DNA of 64,000 nucleotides from assembly GCA_019636345.1 (NCBI GenBank), contig JAHBXQ010000003.1, positions 682,001-746,000 on the forward strand, in the 5' to 3' direction. The position numbers were made by a program, and so were the translations under genes. Below the pieces are notes generated by a model. The model made no database searches. It worked only from the letters and a program-made list of their open reading frames with translations, and was not told the origin of the DNA. Origin of the DNA: Pirellulales bacterium (GTDB lineage: Bacteria; Planctomycetota; Planctomycetia; Pirellulales; Lacipirellulaceae). Positions 16,613 to 25,360 of the stretch are shown here, in pieces (positions within the stretch are counted from its first letter, which is position 1; every line of letters starts with the position of its first letter).

Positions 16613-18147
16613 GATCGATCGGGTCCTGTCACAGGTTGCACGCGGGCGCGCTCCGCGAGCGGCCCTTCCCCCCATTGGCGAAACACGCCGATGGCAAACG
16701 TTGCGAGCGCCCCGATCGCGGCGTACCAGGGCCAATACACGTCGGTCGTCCGGGCAATCCAGGCCAGCACGACGATCCCCGTCACGTAACCGACCAGGGC
16801 CGGTCGCTGCTGCACGCGCGGCGCGAGCGCAGCGAGCATGTACAAACCCAGAGTCGGGCCCATGGCGAACGCGGCGATCATCAGCACGCTGTTCACGACG
16901 CTGGTCGTGGCGCCAAGTTCATTGGCCAGAATCGCCCCGCCGACCTGCACGGCGCCGAACACGGCCGTGGCGAACTTCCCCAGCGCGAGTTGGCGTTCGG
17001 GGAGAGCGTCGCGGTAGAGCTGCACCGGGAGCAAGTCGTTCACCAGCGCCGTCGCCGACGAATTGAGCGAACTGGACAACGTCGACATCGCCGCGGCGAA
17101 CACCGCCGCCAACGTGAGTCCCGTCAGTCCTTGAGGCAGGTGGTTCACGATGAAACTGGCGAACGCCCGATCGTTGTCCGCGGCGCCGAACGGCGTCGGC
17201 GGCGGGTAGGTCGCATAGAAGCACGCCAGCGCGATACCGATGATCAAGAACAATGCGAACTGGGCGCACACCACCAGCCCGCTGGCGACGAGCGCCGTGG
17301 TTGCGCTTCGCTGATTGCGAGCCGACAGCAGGCGCTGCACAGTCAGTTGGTCTGTGCCGTGCGTGGCGGCAGTCAGAAATCCGCCGCCGACCACCCCGGC
17401 CCAGAAGGTCATGCTCCCGCCGAGCAGCGTGGGGGTGAAATCGAGCACTTGCAGCCGCCCGGTCGTCCGACCGAACTCCCACAACTGTCCCCAGCCCTCG
17501 GGAAGTCGGTGGACGATCACGCCCAACGCGGCCGCGGCGCCGGCGACGTAGACGACGAACTGCAGGCAGTCGTTCCATACGACCGACTTCACGCCGCCGA
17601 AGTAAGTGTAAGCGATCGTCACGGCGCCGATCAGAAGCACGCAGATCGCAAACGGCATCCCGACCGCCTCGCGCAGCACGAGCGCGGTCAGATACAGTCG
17701 CAGGGCGTCGCTGACGTTGCGGGTGACGAGAAACAGCGCCGCAGCGAACCGCCGCGTCGGCCGGCCGAACCGGCCTTGCAGCACTTCGTACGCGGTGAAC
17801 AATTCGCCGCGAAAGTAGAGCGGCAGCAACACGACGGCCGCGACGATGCGCCCCACGATGTAGCCGAAGGTGATCTGCAGGAACGTCATGTCCCCCTTGG
17901 CCGCGAACGTCAGCCCCGGGATGCTGAGGAACGTCACGGTGCTCGTCTCGGTGGCGACGATCGACAGCAGGATGGTCCAGGTCGGCAGCGAACGTCCGCC
18001 GAGAAAGTAATCGGCCGTCGTCTTGTGACCGCGTCCCGCCCAGACGCCCAGCCCGATGATGGCCGCCAGGTACGCCAGCACGACCCCCGCGTCCACGGGG
18101 GGGATCGGCGCGTTCCAGCGGTCGGCGACGGCGGCGAGAACCGGCAT
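16609..18147 (-). CDS. Sodium:solute symporter (SSS family), candidate MurNAc importer
   Basis: The product has 512 residues with about 13 membrane segments. The family signature starts early (AGVVLAYLAAIIGLGVWAGR, then TTADYFLGGRSLPTW) and continues with VATETSTVTFLSIPG, GADQ-like THGTDQLTVQRLLSA, and SSLNSSATALVNDLL. It is translationally coupled to the NamZ fusion and divergent from murQ and a BadF-type kinase. In Tannerella an SSS-type MurNAc importer (MurT) sits with MurQ and a MurNAc kinase, so the same substrate is likely here, but this is inferred from context. The start is uncertain: ATG 18147 is chosen; an in-frame TTG at 18189 would add 14 residues. Neither has a clear ribosome-binding site. 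Confidence 0.88.
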   Translation of the reverse strand: MPVLAAVADRWNAPIPPVDAGVVLAYLAAIIGLGVWAGRGHKTTADYFLGGRSLPTWTILLSIVATETSTVTFLSIPGLTFAAKGDMTFLQITFGYIVGRIVAAVVLLPLYFRGELFTAYEVLQGRFGRPTRRFAAALFLVTRNVSDALRLYLTALVLREAVGMPFAICVLLIGAVTIAYTYFGGVKSVVWNDCLQFVVYVAGAAAALGVIVHRLPEGWGQLWEFGRTTGRLQVLDFTPTLLGGSMTFWAGVVGGGFLTAATHGTDQLTVQRLLSARNQRSATTALVASGLVVCAQFALFLIIGIALACFYATYPPPTPFGAADNDRAFASFIVNHLPQGLTGLTLAAVFAAAMSTLSSSLNSSATALVNDLLPVQLYRDALPERQLALGKFATAVFGAVQVGGAILANELGATTSVVNSVLMIAAFAMGPTLGLYMLAALAPRVQQRPALVGYVTGIVVLAWIARTTDVYWPWYAAIGALATFAIGVFRQWGEGPLAERARVQPVTGPDRS

Positions 18148-18303
18148 GAGTTGGTCGCGAGGGAGCTTCCCCGAGGGGATTTGCTGCAAGAGTCGGTCGT
18201 CAAGAAAACGGCGACGAGAACGAACGCCTTTTCAGGCAGTTCTCCGCAGTATAGCCGGCACGCCGCCGACGCGGACTCGACCCGCGCAAGGATTCCGCTT
18301 TTT

Positions 18304-18351
18304 TGCGCATGCAAGTTAGGAACGTTCGCGCTTCGTTACTAGAATCAAATC
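18304..18351 (+). promoter_or_regulatory. murQ promoter with TTTTTTGCGCA motif; likely leaderless start
   Basis: A -10-like TAGAAT at 18340-18345 ends six bases before the murQ ATG at 18352, so transcription would start at or next to the start codon. There is no ribosome-binding site, which fits a leaderless mRNA. A weak -35-like TTAGGA is at 18316-18321 (18-base spacing). TGCGCA at 18304-18309 lies just upstream within a T-run. Confidence 0.5.
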
Positions 18352-19266
18352 ATGCTCGAAAAACTGACCACCGAAGCTCGCAATCCCGCGTCGGAAGATC
18401 TCGATCGTCTCGACTCGTTGGGACTCGTGCGACTCATCAATTCCGAAGACGCGAAGATCGCCGCGGCCGTCGCCGCCGAAGAAGTCGCCATCGCCAAAGC
18501 GATCGATCTTGTCGCGCATCGCTTGGCCAGCGGCGGTCGATTGATTTACGTCGGCGCGGGCACGTCGGGGCGGCTGGGCGTGCTCGACGCGGCCGAGTGT
18601 CCTCCCACGTTCAACACCGACCCTGCGCAAATCATCGGTCTCATCGCCGGCGGCGAACAAGCCATGTTCCGCGCCGTCGAGGGAGCCGAAGACTCGCCCG
18701 AACTGGCCGCCGAGGACCTGCGCACTCTTGGACTCTGCAGCAACGACGTCCTCGTGGGAATCGCCACCAGCGGTCGCACGCCGTACGTCATCGGCGCCAT
18801 GGACTACGCCCGCAGCCAGGGGGCGAGCACGATCGGCCTGACCTGCAATCGCGACGCGCTGCTCAACTCGCGGAGCGACGTGGCGATCACCCCCGTCGTC
18901 GGCCCCGAGGTGCTCAGCGGCTCGACCCGCATGAAGGCCGGCACGGCGACGAAGATGGTGCTCAACATGATCACCACCGGCGCCATGGTGCAGCTGGGCA
19001 AGACCTTCGGCAACCTGATGGTCGACATGCGGGCGTCGAACTCGAAGCTGATGGACCGCACCAAGCGGATCGTTTGCCACACGACCCGCATCTCGCCCGA
19101 CGAGGCCGAGACGCTGCTCCGCCGCAGCGGCGGGGAGCTCAAGACCGCGATCGTCGTGCAGCGACTGGGCGTTTCGCCCGAGGAAGCCCGCCGCCGACTC
19201 GCTGAGGCCAAGGGGCAATTGCGGGCGGCGCTCGAGCTGCCGATGGTCGAGGCCGCCCGGCAATGA
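18352..19266 (+). CDS. murQ: N-acetylmuramic acid 6-phosphate etherase
   Basis: The 304-residue cytoplasmic enzyme cleaves the D-lactyl ether of MurNAc-6-phosphate to give GlcNAc-6-phosphate and D-lactate. The sugar-isomerase (SIS) signature is clear: YVGAGTSGRLGVLDAAECPP (about 66-85), with the catalytic-type Glu at 82. GLIAGGEQAMFRAVEGAEDS, GIATSGRTPYV and LSGSTRMKAGTATKMVLNM are all diagnostic for MurQ, and length matches the family (about 300). Its stop overlaps the following sugar kinase (ATGA), so phosphorylation and etherase steps are co-expressed. The divergent neighbour is the SSS/NamZ operon, which completes a MurNAc release-import-catabolism set. Confidence 0.97.
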   Translation: MLEKLTTEARNPASEDLDRLDSLGLVRLINSEDAKIAAAVAAEEVAIAKAIDLVAHRLASGGRLIYVGAGTSGRLGVLDAAECPPTFNTDPAQIIGLIAGGEQAMFRAVEGAEDSPELAAEDLRTLGLCSNDVLVGIATSGRTPYVIGAMDYARSQGASTIGLTCNRDALLNSRSDVAITPVVGPEVLSGSTRMKAGTATKMVLNMITTGAMVQLGKTFGNLMVDMRASNSKLMDRTKRIVCHTTRISPDEAETLLRRSGGELKTAIVVQRLGVSPEEARRRLAEAKGQLRAALELPMVEAARQ

Positions 19267-20237
19267 CGACCTCCCAGCCCGTACCGGGGGCCGCGACGTC
19301 GTCGACCCAGTTCGTGCTCGGCGTCGACGGCGGGGGAACCAAGACCGCGGCGTTGCTGGCCCGGGTCGCGTCGGACGGCACGCACGAGATTCTCGGCAGC
19401 GGCGTCGCCGGTCCTTCAAACCCGCTGGCGGCCGGCGTCGCGACGGCACGCGGCAATCTGGCCGAGGCCGCCGCCGAGGCGTGGCGCACCGCGGGGCTGG
19501 ACCCTCGTCCCGCCGATGCAGCCGTGTTCGCCGTTGCGGGTACCGGGCGCCCCGAGATGGCCGCCCAGATGCAGACGGCGGTCGAGGAGGACGCGATCGC
19601 CCGTCGCGCACAGTTCATCCACGACGCCGACGCGGTGCTCGCCGCGGGAACGCCCGCGGGGTGGGGCGTCGCCCTCATCGCGGGGACCGGTTCGTCGGCC
19701 GTCGGCGTCTCGCCGCAGGGGGAGCGGTTCGTGTGCGGCGGTTGGGGCTACCGCTACGGCGACGAGGGGAGCGGCTACTGGCTGGGGCGCGAGGCGCTGG
19801 CCGCCGTCGCCCAGGCCGACGACGGGCGCGCGGCGCCGACGCTCCTCGCCGAACTGATTCTCGCCAAGTTCGCCTGCACCGAACCGCGGGCGATCCTGGC
19901 TGCGCTCGTGGCGACCGGCGACGAGCGTGCGGCGATCGCGAGCGTGAGCCCGCTGGTGGCTGAGGCGGCTTTCCGCGGCGACGCTGCCGCGACCCGACTC
20001 TTGGGGCGGGCGAGCGATCACTTGGCGCAACTGGTCGTCGCAGCGGCAACGCGGTTGGAGTTGCCGCAGGGATACCCGCTGGCTCTGGCAGGCGGCGTGT
20101 TGTGCCGGTGCGACGCGGTGCGCCAGGGAACCGTCGATCGGCTGGCGGAGGCGAGCCCCGCGCCGGGAATCGTCCGCACCGCGCCCGACCCTGCCGCCGG
20201 ATGCATCCTCCTCGCCGCCAAACAACTCGCCCTGTAA
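19263..20237 (+). CDS. BadF/BadG-family sugar kinase, candidate MurNAc kinase (MurK-like)
   Basis: The 324-residue product shows the ASKHA ATPase pattern of BadF/BadG/BcrA/N-acetylglucosamine kinases: FVLGVDGGGTKTAALLA at the N-terminus, then AGTGSSAVG, GGWGYRYGDEGSGYWLGREAL and LALAGGVL. The family phosphorylates GlcNAc, GlcN or MurNAc. Overlap with murQ (ATGA at 19263) strongly suggests that the product is MurNAc-6-phosphate, as for Tannerella MurK. The alternative is a GlcNAc kinase acting on sugar freed by NagZ. No membrane segment or signal peptide is present. Confidence 0.88.
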   Translation: MTTSQPVPGAATSSTQFVLGVDGGGTKTAALLARVASDGTHEILGSGVAGPSNPLAAGVATARGNLAEAAAEAWRTAGLDPRPADAAVFAVAGTGRPEMAAQMQTAVEEDAIARRAQFIHDADAVLAAGTPAGWGVALIAGTGSSAVGVSPQGERFVCGGWGYRYGDEGSGYWLGREALAAVAQADDGRAAPTLLAELILAKFACTEPRAILAALVATGDERAAIASVSPLVAEAAFRGDAAATRLLGRASDHLAQLVVAAATRLELPQGYPLALAGGVLCRCDAVRQGTVDRLAEASPAPGIVRTAPDPAAGCILLAAKQLAL

Positions 20238-20345
20238 CGCCCCCTGGCGGTCTGTTGAAGAAGGGGACAGGCCCGCTCGCGGCTTGCTGCCGGCGGGGGA
20301 TTTGTCGGCATTGGTCCGCGGCCCCTGGCGTCCCCTGCGGGGAAA

Positions 20346-21419
20346 TCATCCGAACCGCACCGCGGTCCCCCCGGTGCGCGGTTTGTCGCAGCCGGTCGTC
20401 TCGGGGATGGTCAGCGGCAGTTGCAGTTGATGCCGCACCGCGAGCCAAGCGAAGCATTCCGCTTCGAGCGTGTCGGGGTTCAGCCCGAATTCGCTGACGG
20501 TGCGAACCTGTCCGAAGCGGTCGGCGAGCATCCGCATCAGCACCGGATGATGGACTCCGCCGCCGGTGACCCAGGTCCGCACGGGCATCTGCGGCAGTTT
20601 CTGCACGGCGCGGTAGATCGCTTCGACGGTGACTGCACACAACGTCGCGGCTCCGTCCTCGACTCCCAGGTGCGAGACGTCCACGTGGTCGAAGTCGAAC
20701 CGGTCGGCGCTCTTGGGGAGCGGCTGTTGAAAGAAGGGAGTCGCCAGAGCCGCTTCCAGGGTCTCTTCGTCCACTTCGCCCGCCAGGGCGAGGTGGCCGT
20801 CGCGGTCGTGCGGCATGTCGGCCATGGTTTGGGCCCACTCGTCGATGAGCCCGCACCCGGGGCCCGAGTCGCCGGCGATGATCTCGTTCTGCTCGCCCAG
20901 CCAGGTCACGTTGGCGACGCCTCCCAGGTTGAGCACAAGCGTGGGCCGCTTCTCCTTGCTGAACAGCGCCCGGTGGAACATGGCCACCAGCGGCGCCCCT
21001 TGGCCCCCCGCGGCGATGTCGCAGCGACGAAAGTCGTTGACCACCGGCAGGTCCAACTCCCGTGACAGCGTCCACGGGTTGCCGATCTGCAGCGTCAGTC
21101 GCTGCGCCGGCACGTGCCGCACCGTGTGGCCGTGGAAGCCCACGATCTTCACCTTGGCGGCCGCCTTGGGCTGCGAGGCCAGCAGCTCCTTCACGGCCCG
21201 AACATGCAGCGCGGTTATCTCGGCCTCGATCCGCAGCAGCTCGACCAGCGGGACGTCGTATTGCGACGCCTCGAGCAGCCGCAACCGCAGTTCCTCCTCG
21301 TACGGCAGGGTCAACCCGCCGAGAAAGCCGATCTGGTTTTCGCCGTCGGTGTCCAGCAGAGCGGCGTCGACGCCGTCGCCCGAGGTTCCGCTCATCAACC
21401 CGACTGCGATGGTTGCCAT
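20346..21419 (-). CDS. anmK: Anhydro-N-acetylmuramic acid kinase
   Basis: The 357-residue enzyme opens and phosphorylates 1,6-anhydro-MurNAc to give MurNAc-6-phosphate, the MurQ substrate. AnmK signatures are present in order: VGLMSGTSGDGVDAALL (7-23), GFHGHTVRH, VVNDFRRCDIAAGGQGAPL, LVLNLGGVANVTWL, AGDSGPGCGLIDEW and VTGGGVHHPVLM. The ATG at 21419 is chosen because it starts exactly at the family N-terminus (MATIAVGLMSGTSG). The gene converges on the BadF kinase gene with 108 bases between them. Anhydro sugars come from lytic transglycosylases, so this gene points to recycling of the cell's own wall as well as uptake. Confidence 0.97.
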   Translation of the reverse strand: MATIAVGLMSGTSGDGVDAALLDTDGENQIGFLGGLTLPYEEELRLRLLEASQYDVPLVELLRIEAEITALHVRAVKELLASQPKAAAKVKIVGFHGHTVRHVPAQRLTLQIGNPWTLSRELDLPVVNDFRRCDIAAGGQGAPLVAMFHRALFSKEKRPTLVLNLGGVANVTWLGEQNEIIAGDSGPGCGLIDEWAQTMADMPHDRDGHLALAGEVDEETLEAALATPFFQQPLPKSADRFDFDHVDVSHLGVEDGAATLCAVTVEAIYRAVQKLPQMPVRTWVTGGGVHHPVLMRMLADRFGQVRTVSEFGLNPDTLEAECFAWLAVRHQLQLPLTIPETTGCDKPRTGGTAVRFG

Positions 21420-21551
21420 GACGATTTGATCCGTACAGGAGGCGAGCGACGCGGAGGTCCCGGCGGCGAGCCCCGCCGGCCGGGGGGCCAAGGTAGCTTA
21501 GTATGCACCGCTCCGGGGGGAAGAAACGATTGCGAGGTTATCTCTCGATTA

Positions 21552-21608
21552 TGCGCAGACGAACCGGATTCCGTAAGCTACACTGAGAGTCGGAGTCGCT
21601 TTTGCGCA
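21552..21608. promoter_or_regulatory. Control region of the XylR-like regulator
   Basis: Between anmK and the regulator gene there are two TGCGCA sites, at 21552-21557 and 21603-21608; the second is inside CTTTTGCGCAAGC. A -10-like TACACT is at 21579-21584. If the sites bind the regulator itself, this would be autoregulation; that is inference. Confidence 0.35.
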
Positions 21609-21655
21609 AGCTCGCGATCCGACCTTCGATCAGTCCCCTCTCAGGGCCTGCCAGC

Positions 21656-22822
21656 ATGAGCGGAATCAATTACCTGCGACGCGTCGCCGTGCTCGTCGAG
21701 ACCGACGACAGTTGGGGCTGCAGCGTCATTCGGGGCATCTACGATTATTCCCAAAATCAGGGGAATTGGAACCTGCTGATCGGGCCCAGCGATCACGATC
21801 AGCGCCCCTCGCTCCCCGAACGGTGGGCCGGCGACGGGGTCATCGCGCGGCTTGCCACCCGGTTGCAGGTCGACCAGGTCCTCGGCCGCGGGCTGCCGGT
21901 CGTCAACGTCGACACGCTGTTCGACGGTCAGGCGGGCGTGGCCGACGTCGTCACCGACGATCGCGCCCGGGCTCAGCAGGCGTTCGACCACTTCCGCGAA
22001 CGGGGGTTCGAGAACTTCGCTTACTTCGCCCCGCCGAACATCCGCTACTCGAGCCGCCGCGGCGACGAGTTCGAACGGATCGTCCGCGAGTCGAATCGCC
22101 AGTGCCACGTCTACAAGCCGGGCTACCGCAACGATCGCAAGATCAGTTGGACCGAACAGCAGCGGCGCGTGACGCGGTGGCTGGCGTCGCTGCCGCGGCC
22201 GACGGCGATCTTTGCGGTCGACGCCCAGCGCGGGCGGCAGTTGGCCGAGATCTGTCAGATGACCGCCGTGCGGGTCCCCGACGACGTGGCGATCCTCGCC
22301 GGCGACACCGACGACCTGATGTGCGAAGTCTGCACGCCGCCGCTTTCCAGCGTGGCGGTCGCCGGGCGGCGGATCGGGTACGAGGCGGCCGCGGCGCTCG
22401 ACCGGATGATGCACGGCGAACCGGCCCCGGCCCGCCCGCTGAAGATCCCCCCCAACGGCGTCATCGCCCGGCAGAGCACCGACATCCTGGCGATCGACGA
22501 CGACACGGTCGTCCGCGCGCTGCGGTTCATCCAGTCGCATGCGTTCCGCGACATCGTGGTGAAGGACATCCTCCGCGAGCTGCCGATCTCGCGCCGCAGC
22601 CTCGAAATCCAGTTCCGCAAGTATTTGGGCCGCTCCCCCGCCGAGGAGATTCGCCGGGTCCGACTCGAGAAGGGGCGCGAGCTGCTGGCGAACACCGACA
22701 TGTCGATCGGCGAGATCGCCACCGCCAGCGGCTTCGCCAACGGCACCCGGTTCGGCGTGGCCTTCCGCAAGAAGTACGGCATGGCCCCCCTGGCGTTCCG
22801 CAAGACGGTCAGCCGGCCGTGA
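21656..22822 (+). CDS. XylR-type transcriptional regulator (LacI-like sensor plus AraC DNA-binding domain)
   Basis: The 388-residue product has a LacI/periplasmic-binding-protein-like sensor (about residues 5-270; VAVLVETDDSWGCSVIRGIY at the start, VPDDVAILAGDTDDLMCEV later). An AraC-type helix-turn-helix region follows (about 285-388; ILRELPISRRSLEIQFRKYL, then IGEIATASGFANGTRFGVAF). This architecture is that of XylR-like sugar-responsive activators, which are numerous in planctomycetes. ATG 21656 has AGGG about ten bases upstream; a TTG at 21602 is less likely. The ligand is unknown. Its position beside anmK, murQ and the MurNAc operon makes an amino sugar or muropeptide a good candidate. 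Confidence 0.9.
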   Translation: MSGINYLRRVAVLVETDDSWGCSVIRGIYDYSQNQGNWNLLIGPSDHDQRPSLPERWAGDGVIARLATRLQVDQVLGRGLPVVNVDTLFDGQAGVADVVTDDRARAQQAFDHFRERGFENFAYFAPPNIRYSSRRGDEFERIVRESNRQCHVYKPGYRNDRKISWTEQQRRVTRWLASLPRPTAIFAVDAQRGRQLAEICQMTAVRVPDDVAILAGDTDDLMCEVCTPPLSSVAVAGRRIGYEAAAALDRMMHGEPAPARPLKIPPNGVIARQSTDILAIDDDTVVRALRFIQSHAFRDIVVKDILRELPISRRSLEIQFRKYLGRSPAEEIRRVRLEKGRELLANTDMSIGEIATASGFANGTRFGVAFRKKYGMAPLAFRKTVSRP

Positions 22823-22990
22823 GGGGGGCATCGCGCCCGAGACCGTTGGCACGCTTCCGACGCGCAGCGGCCCCGCGATCCCGCGCACGGGCAATTGAAT
22901 CAGGTTGCACGCAACTGTGCGATCGCTAGACTCGACTGAGTCGTCTGTTGGCGGCGCTTGCTTCGGATCATTCCCCAGCGGAGAACGAAT

Positions 22991-23662
22991 ATGCGAAGTC
23001 GATCTTGTCCTCACCTGCAGGCGAGCGGTCTTGCGCATTGCGGCGCTTGGAATTCGTCGCGCCTAGGCGTCGGAATAGTCGCAGTGGCCTTGGGCTGCAG
23101 CAGTGGTCCGAGCGCCGTCACCCCTCCGTCGATCAACCCCGACGGAGCCGCCGCTGCAGCGATGAAGCAGTACGACGCCGATGGCGACGGATTCATTGCG
23201 GGGAGCGAACTTGACGCGGCCGTCTCACTCAAGGCTGCGATGGCCACGCTCGACGTTGACAAGGACGGCAAGGTGAGCGAAGGAGAAATCGCCGAGCGCA
23301 TTCGGTCATGGCAAGTCAACAAGATCGGGCTCACCGGCGTCACCTGTAAGGTGACGCTAGATGGCAAGGCCTTGTCAGGGCTGAAGGTGGATTTCATCCC
23401 CGAGGAGTTTCTCGGCGGCAATCTGATCGCCGCAGAGGGTGAGACGTCGCCGATCGGAATGGCGATCGTCAGCATTCTCAAGGAGAAACGGCCCGATCCT
23501 ACGTGGCCGACGGGAGTGCAGTACGGGTTCTATCGGGTCCAGGTCTCCGGCCCGGGGGTACCTGCTCGCTACTCGTCCCAGGCAGTGTTAGGTCAGCAAG
23601 TTGCCCCGGACGATCCCGCAATTCTGAGCCAGAACATGCAATTCAAGCTCACCTCCAAGTAG
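22991..23662 (+). CDS. Secreted lipoprotein with EF-hand pair
   Basis: The 223-residue product has a signal with a lipobox-like end (VGIVAVALGCSS), so it is probably lipid-anchored. Two EF-hand loops follow at about 60-105 (DADGDGFIAGSEL and DVDKDGKVSEGEI), with the Asp/Glu spacing expected for calcium binding. The C-terminal part (VTCKVTLDGKALSGLKVDFI onward) resembles the carboxypeptidase-regulatory fold seen in other small planctomycete lipoproteins. It converges on a DUF1559 gene. ATG 22991 is preferred over an in-frame upstream start at 22958. Role unknown. Confidence 0.82.
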   Translation: MRSRSCPHLQASGLAHCGAWNSSRLGVGIVAVALGCSSGPSAVTPPSINPDGAAAAAMKQYDADGDGFIAGSELDAAVSLKAAMATLDVDKDGKVSEGEIAERIRSWQVNKIGLTGVTCKVTLDGKALSGLKVDFIPEEFLGGNLIAAEGETSPIGMAIVSILKEKRPDPTWPTGVQYGFYRVQVSGPGVPARYSSQAVLGQQVAPDDPAILSQNMQFKLTSK

Positions 23663-23974
23663 TCGGCGAGCGGCAGCGGGACGACCGTTGCCTACGACTT
23701 ACGCGGCTCGGCCACCGATTGCGGAGAAAGCTAGGTCGTATCGTGGGGCTGCGGGCTGGTGCAAACTCTCCGCAATGCAGTGCGGATTCGATACGCTCCG
23801 TTCCGCGCCGCTGCGATAGAGGGCCCCTCGTCGCGTGAGGCATCCAATTCTGCAGACTGAACCGAGGACGCATGCAAGCGTCATGCCGCTTAGATAGATT
23901 GCGGTCTATCCTTGAGCATCGTCCGTGGGAAGCGCCGGTCGGCCCACGCGCTTGGATCGCAGTCCAGGCGCTCG
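23663..23974. other. Intergenic region between convergent genes
   Basis: This stretch of 312 bases has no supported gene. A weak 6-bp hairpin (GATAGA/TCTATC, about 23893-23910) lies downstream of the DUF1559 gene on the minus strand, without a U-tract. Confidence 0.4.
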
Positions 23975-25123
23975 TTAAGGGATCTGCACGGCATTGCCGT
24001 CCAACCGGTTTGCCAGATTGGCGTGCGTGACGTGATCGATGTCGTACGAGATCGTGTGTACCGACCCGTCGCAGAAAACCATGTTAAACGCACCCGGATG
24101 GGCGCTTCCGAACTTCACTTCCGGGAACGGCACCACGCCCGGGCGATCGCCCTCGGGCTGCGCGGCTTCGATGGCAGCCGCCGAGGAACCGGCGAATCGC
24201 TGGCTCCACGCGCCTCGATGATTGTCCCATTCGTATCCGGAGTACATCGACTGATTCTCGCCCCAACTGAAGCCTTGACTTCCGGATCCTCCGGCGGTCG
24301 ACTCATAGGCGTCAGTCGCCAGAAACTTCTCGCCGACCATATAGGTGTTGGACGTCCCGTCTTCGATTCGTTGCAGGCCGATTTCGCTGCGGTAGTAGCT
24401 GACGCCCGTTTGGAAGTACTCGCTGTTGGGGTCTTCGCAACGGGCCTCAAAGGCGCCGAATTGCGGCGGGGTCCGCGTGTTCGTCAGGTCGTTGTAAGAA
24501 TCGGGAGCCCAGAAGTTCACGCCGGCAAAACTTTGTGCGGCGGTGTGATACGCGTTTCCGGCATTGGCGGCATAGTCGGTTTTGGAAATACCGCTATCAC
24601 GGGCCAGGGCTTGAACTTTGGTCTGAATCGGGGTCGGGCGAATGCTCGGCCAGTTGGCAGGGTAGGTTTTTGCGGGGCGCCGCGAGGGGCAGTGATAGGT
24701 CGCAACGGGCGAGCCATGGAGCAAGACCATTGCATCGGCGTAAGCCGCAGTGGTCCAGTCCAGCCCCTTGCCGAGATCACGGAGATTCTGAAGTTCGATG
24801 TATGACAGAATGTTGTACGTCCAGGCGCCAGGTTGATCCTTGCCGTAACCGCGGTTAGGGTCGCCGGTCCAATTGCCGCTCCAACCGCCGGTGGGGAAGT
24901 GCTTATTGGAACTCTCGTGATTGATCCACCCGAGTCCGATCTGCTTCATGTTGTTCTGGCACTGCGCTCGGCGAGCCGCCTCGCGGGCGGCTTGGATCGC
25001 CGGCAACAGCAGCGCGACCAGGACGCCGATGATCGCGATGACCACCAGCAGTTCCACCAAAGTGAAGGCTCCGCGAAGAGCCCTGGGCGAAGCAGGTCGG
25101 CAAGAGTGCGTCGTCGATTTCAA
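23975..25123 (-). CDS. DUF1559 pseudopilin-like protein
   Basis: The 382-residue protein begins with a short leader ending in Gly-Ala, then [20 protein letters not shown] and [20 protein letters not shown], the prepilin-like DUF1559 start. Other family blocks are [24 protein letters not shown], and near the end [20 protein letters not shown]. The gene is monocistronic and convergent with the EF-hand lipoprotein gene. Its upstream region (25124-25360) carries two TGCGCA sites. Function unknown beyond likely secretion or surface assembly. Confidence 0.93.
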   Translation of the reverse strand: MKSTTHSCRPASPRALRGAFTLVELLVVIAIIGVLVALLLPAIQAAREAARRAQCQNNMKQIGLGWINHESSNKHFPTGGWSGNWTGDPNRGYGKDQPGAWTYNILSYIELQNLRDLGKGLDWTTAAYADAMVLLHGSPVATYHCPSRRPAKTYPANWPSIRPTPIQTKVQALARDSGISKTDYAANAGNAYHTAAQSFAGVNFWAPDSYNDLTNTRTPPQFGAFEARCEDPNSEYFQTGVSYYRSEIGLQRIEDGTSNTYMVGEKFLATDAYESTAGGSGSQGFSWGENQSMYSGYEWDNHRGAWSQRFAGSSAAAIEAAQPEGDRPGVVPFPEVKFGSAHPGAFNMVFCDGSVHTISYDIDHVTHANLANRLDGNAVQIP

Positions 25124-25222
25124 GCTGCCACTCCTTGTACGGTCGGGGCGCTCGCGGAAAGCGTCGCGAGCGGTGCATTCGCCTACATCTTGTATTGTGC
25201 CGGGGCGAGCGGAATCCGTAAA

Positions 25223-25257
25223 TGCGCACGAGCGCAGAAGTCCGTTGCTTGTGCGCA
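25223..25257 (-). promoter_or_regulatory. Two TGCGCA sites upstream of a DUF1559 gene
   Basis: TGCGCA at 25223-25228 and 25252-25257 lie 100-134 bases upstream of the minus-strand start at 25123. On the minus strand the second reads CCTGCGCACAAG, closely matching CCTGCGCACAAA upstream of the DUF1559 gene at 6297. A shared regulator or promoter element is possible. Confidence 0.35.
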
Positions 25258-25279
25258 GGATTTGTCGGACTAGTTACGG

Positions 25280-25317
25280 AAAACCGGCCCGGCAGACTCG
25301 TTGCCTGCCGGGCCGGG
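25280..25317 (-). terminator. Rho-independent terminator
   Basis: A perfect 12-bp stem (CCGGCCCGGCAG 25284-25295 with CTGCCGGGCCGG 25305-25316, 9-base loop) is followed on the minus strand by TTTT. It lies 44 bases after the stop of the PEP-CTERM gene at 25361. Confidence 0.9.
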
Positions 25318-25360
25318 ACGTTGCGTCGAATCAGGCAGAAGCCGTCGTCGCGGCACGCCG

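Noticed and set aside
14012-16789. Plus-strand open frame of about 925 codons opposite the NamZ fusion
   Set aside because: No domain and antisense composition; the minus strand carries clear beta-lactamase-like and NamZ signatures.
20238-20345. Possible REP-like or terminator element between the BadF kinase and anmK
   Set aside because: The short GC-rich stretch has no convincing stem and I cannot show that it is repeated elsewhere in the window.
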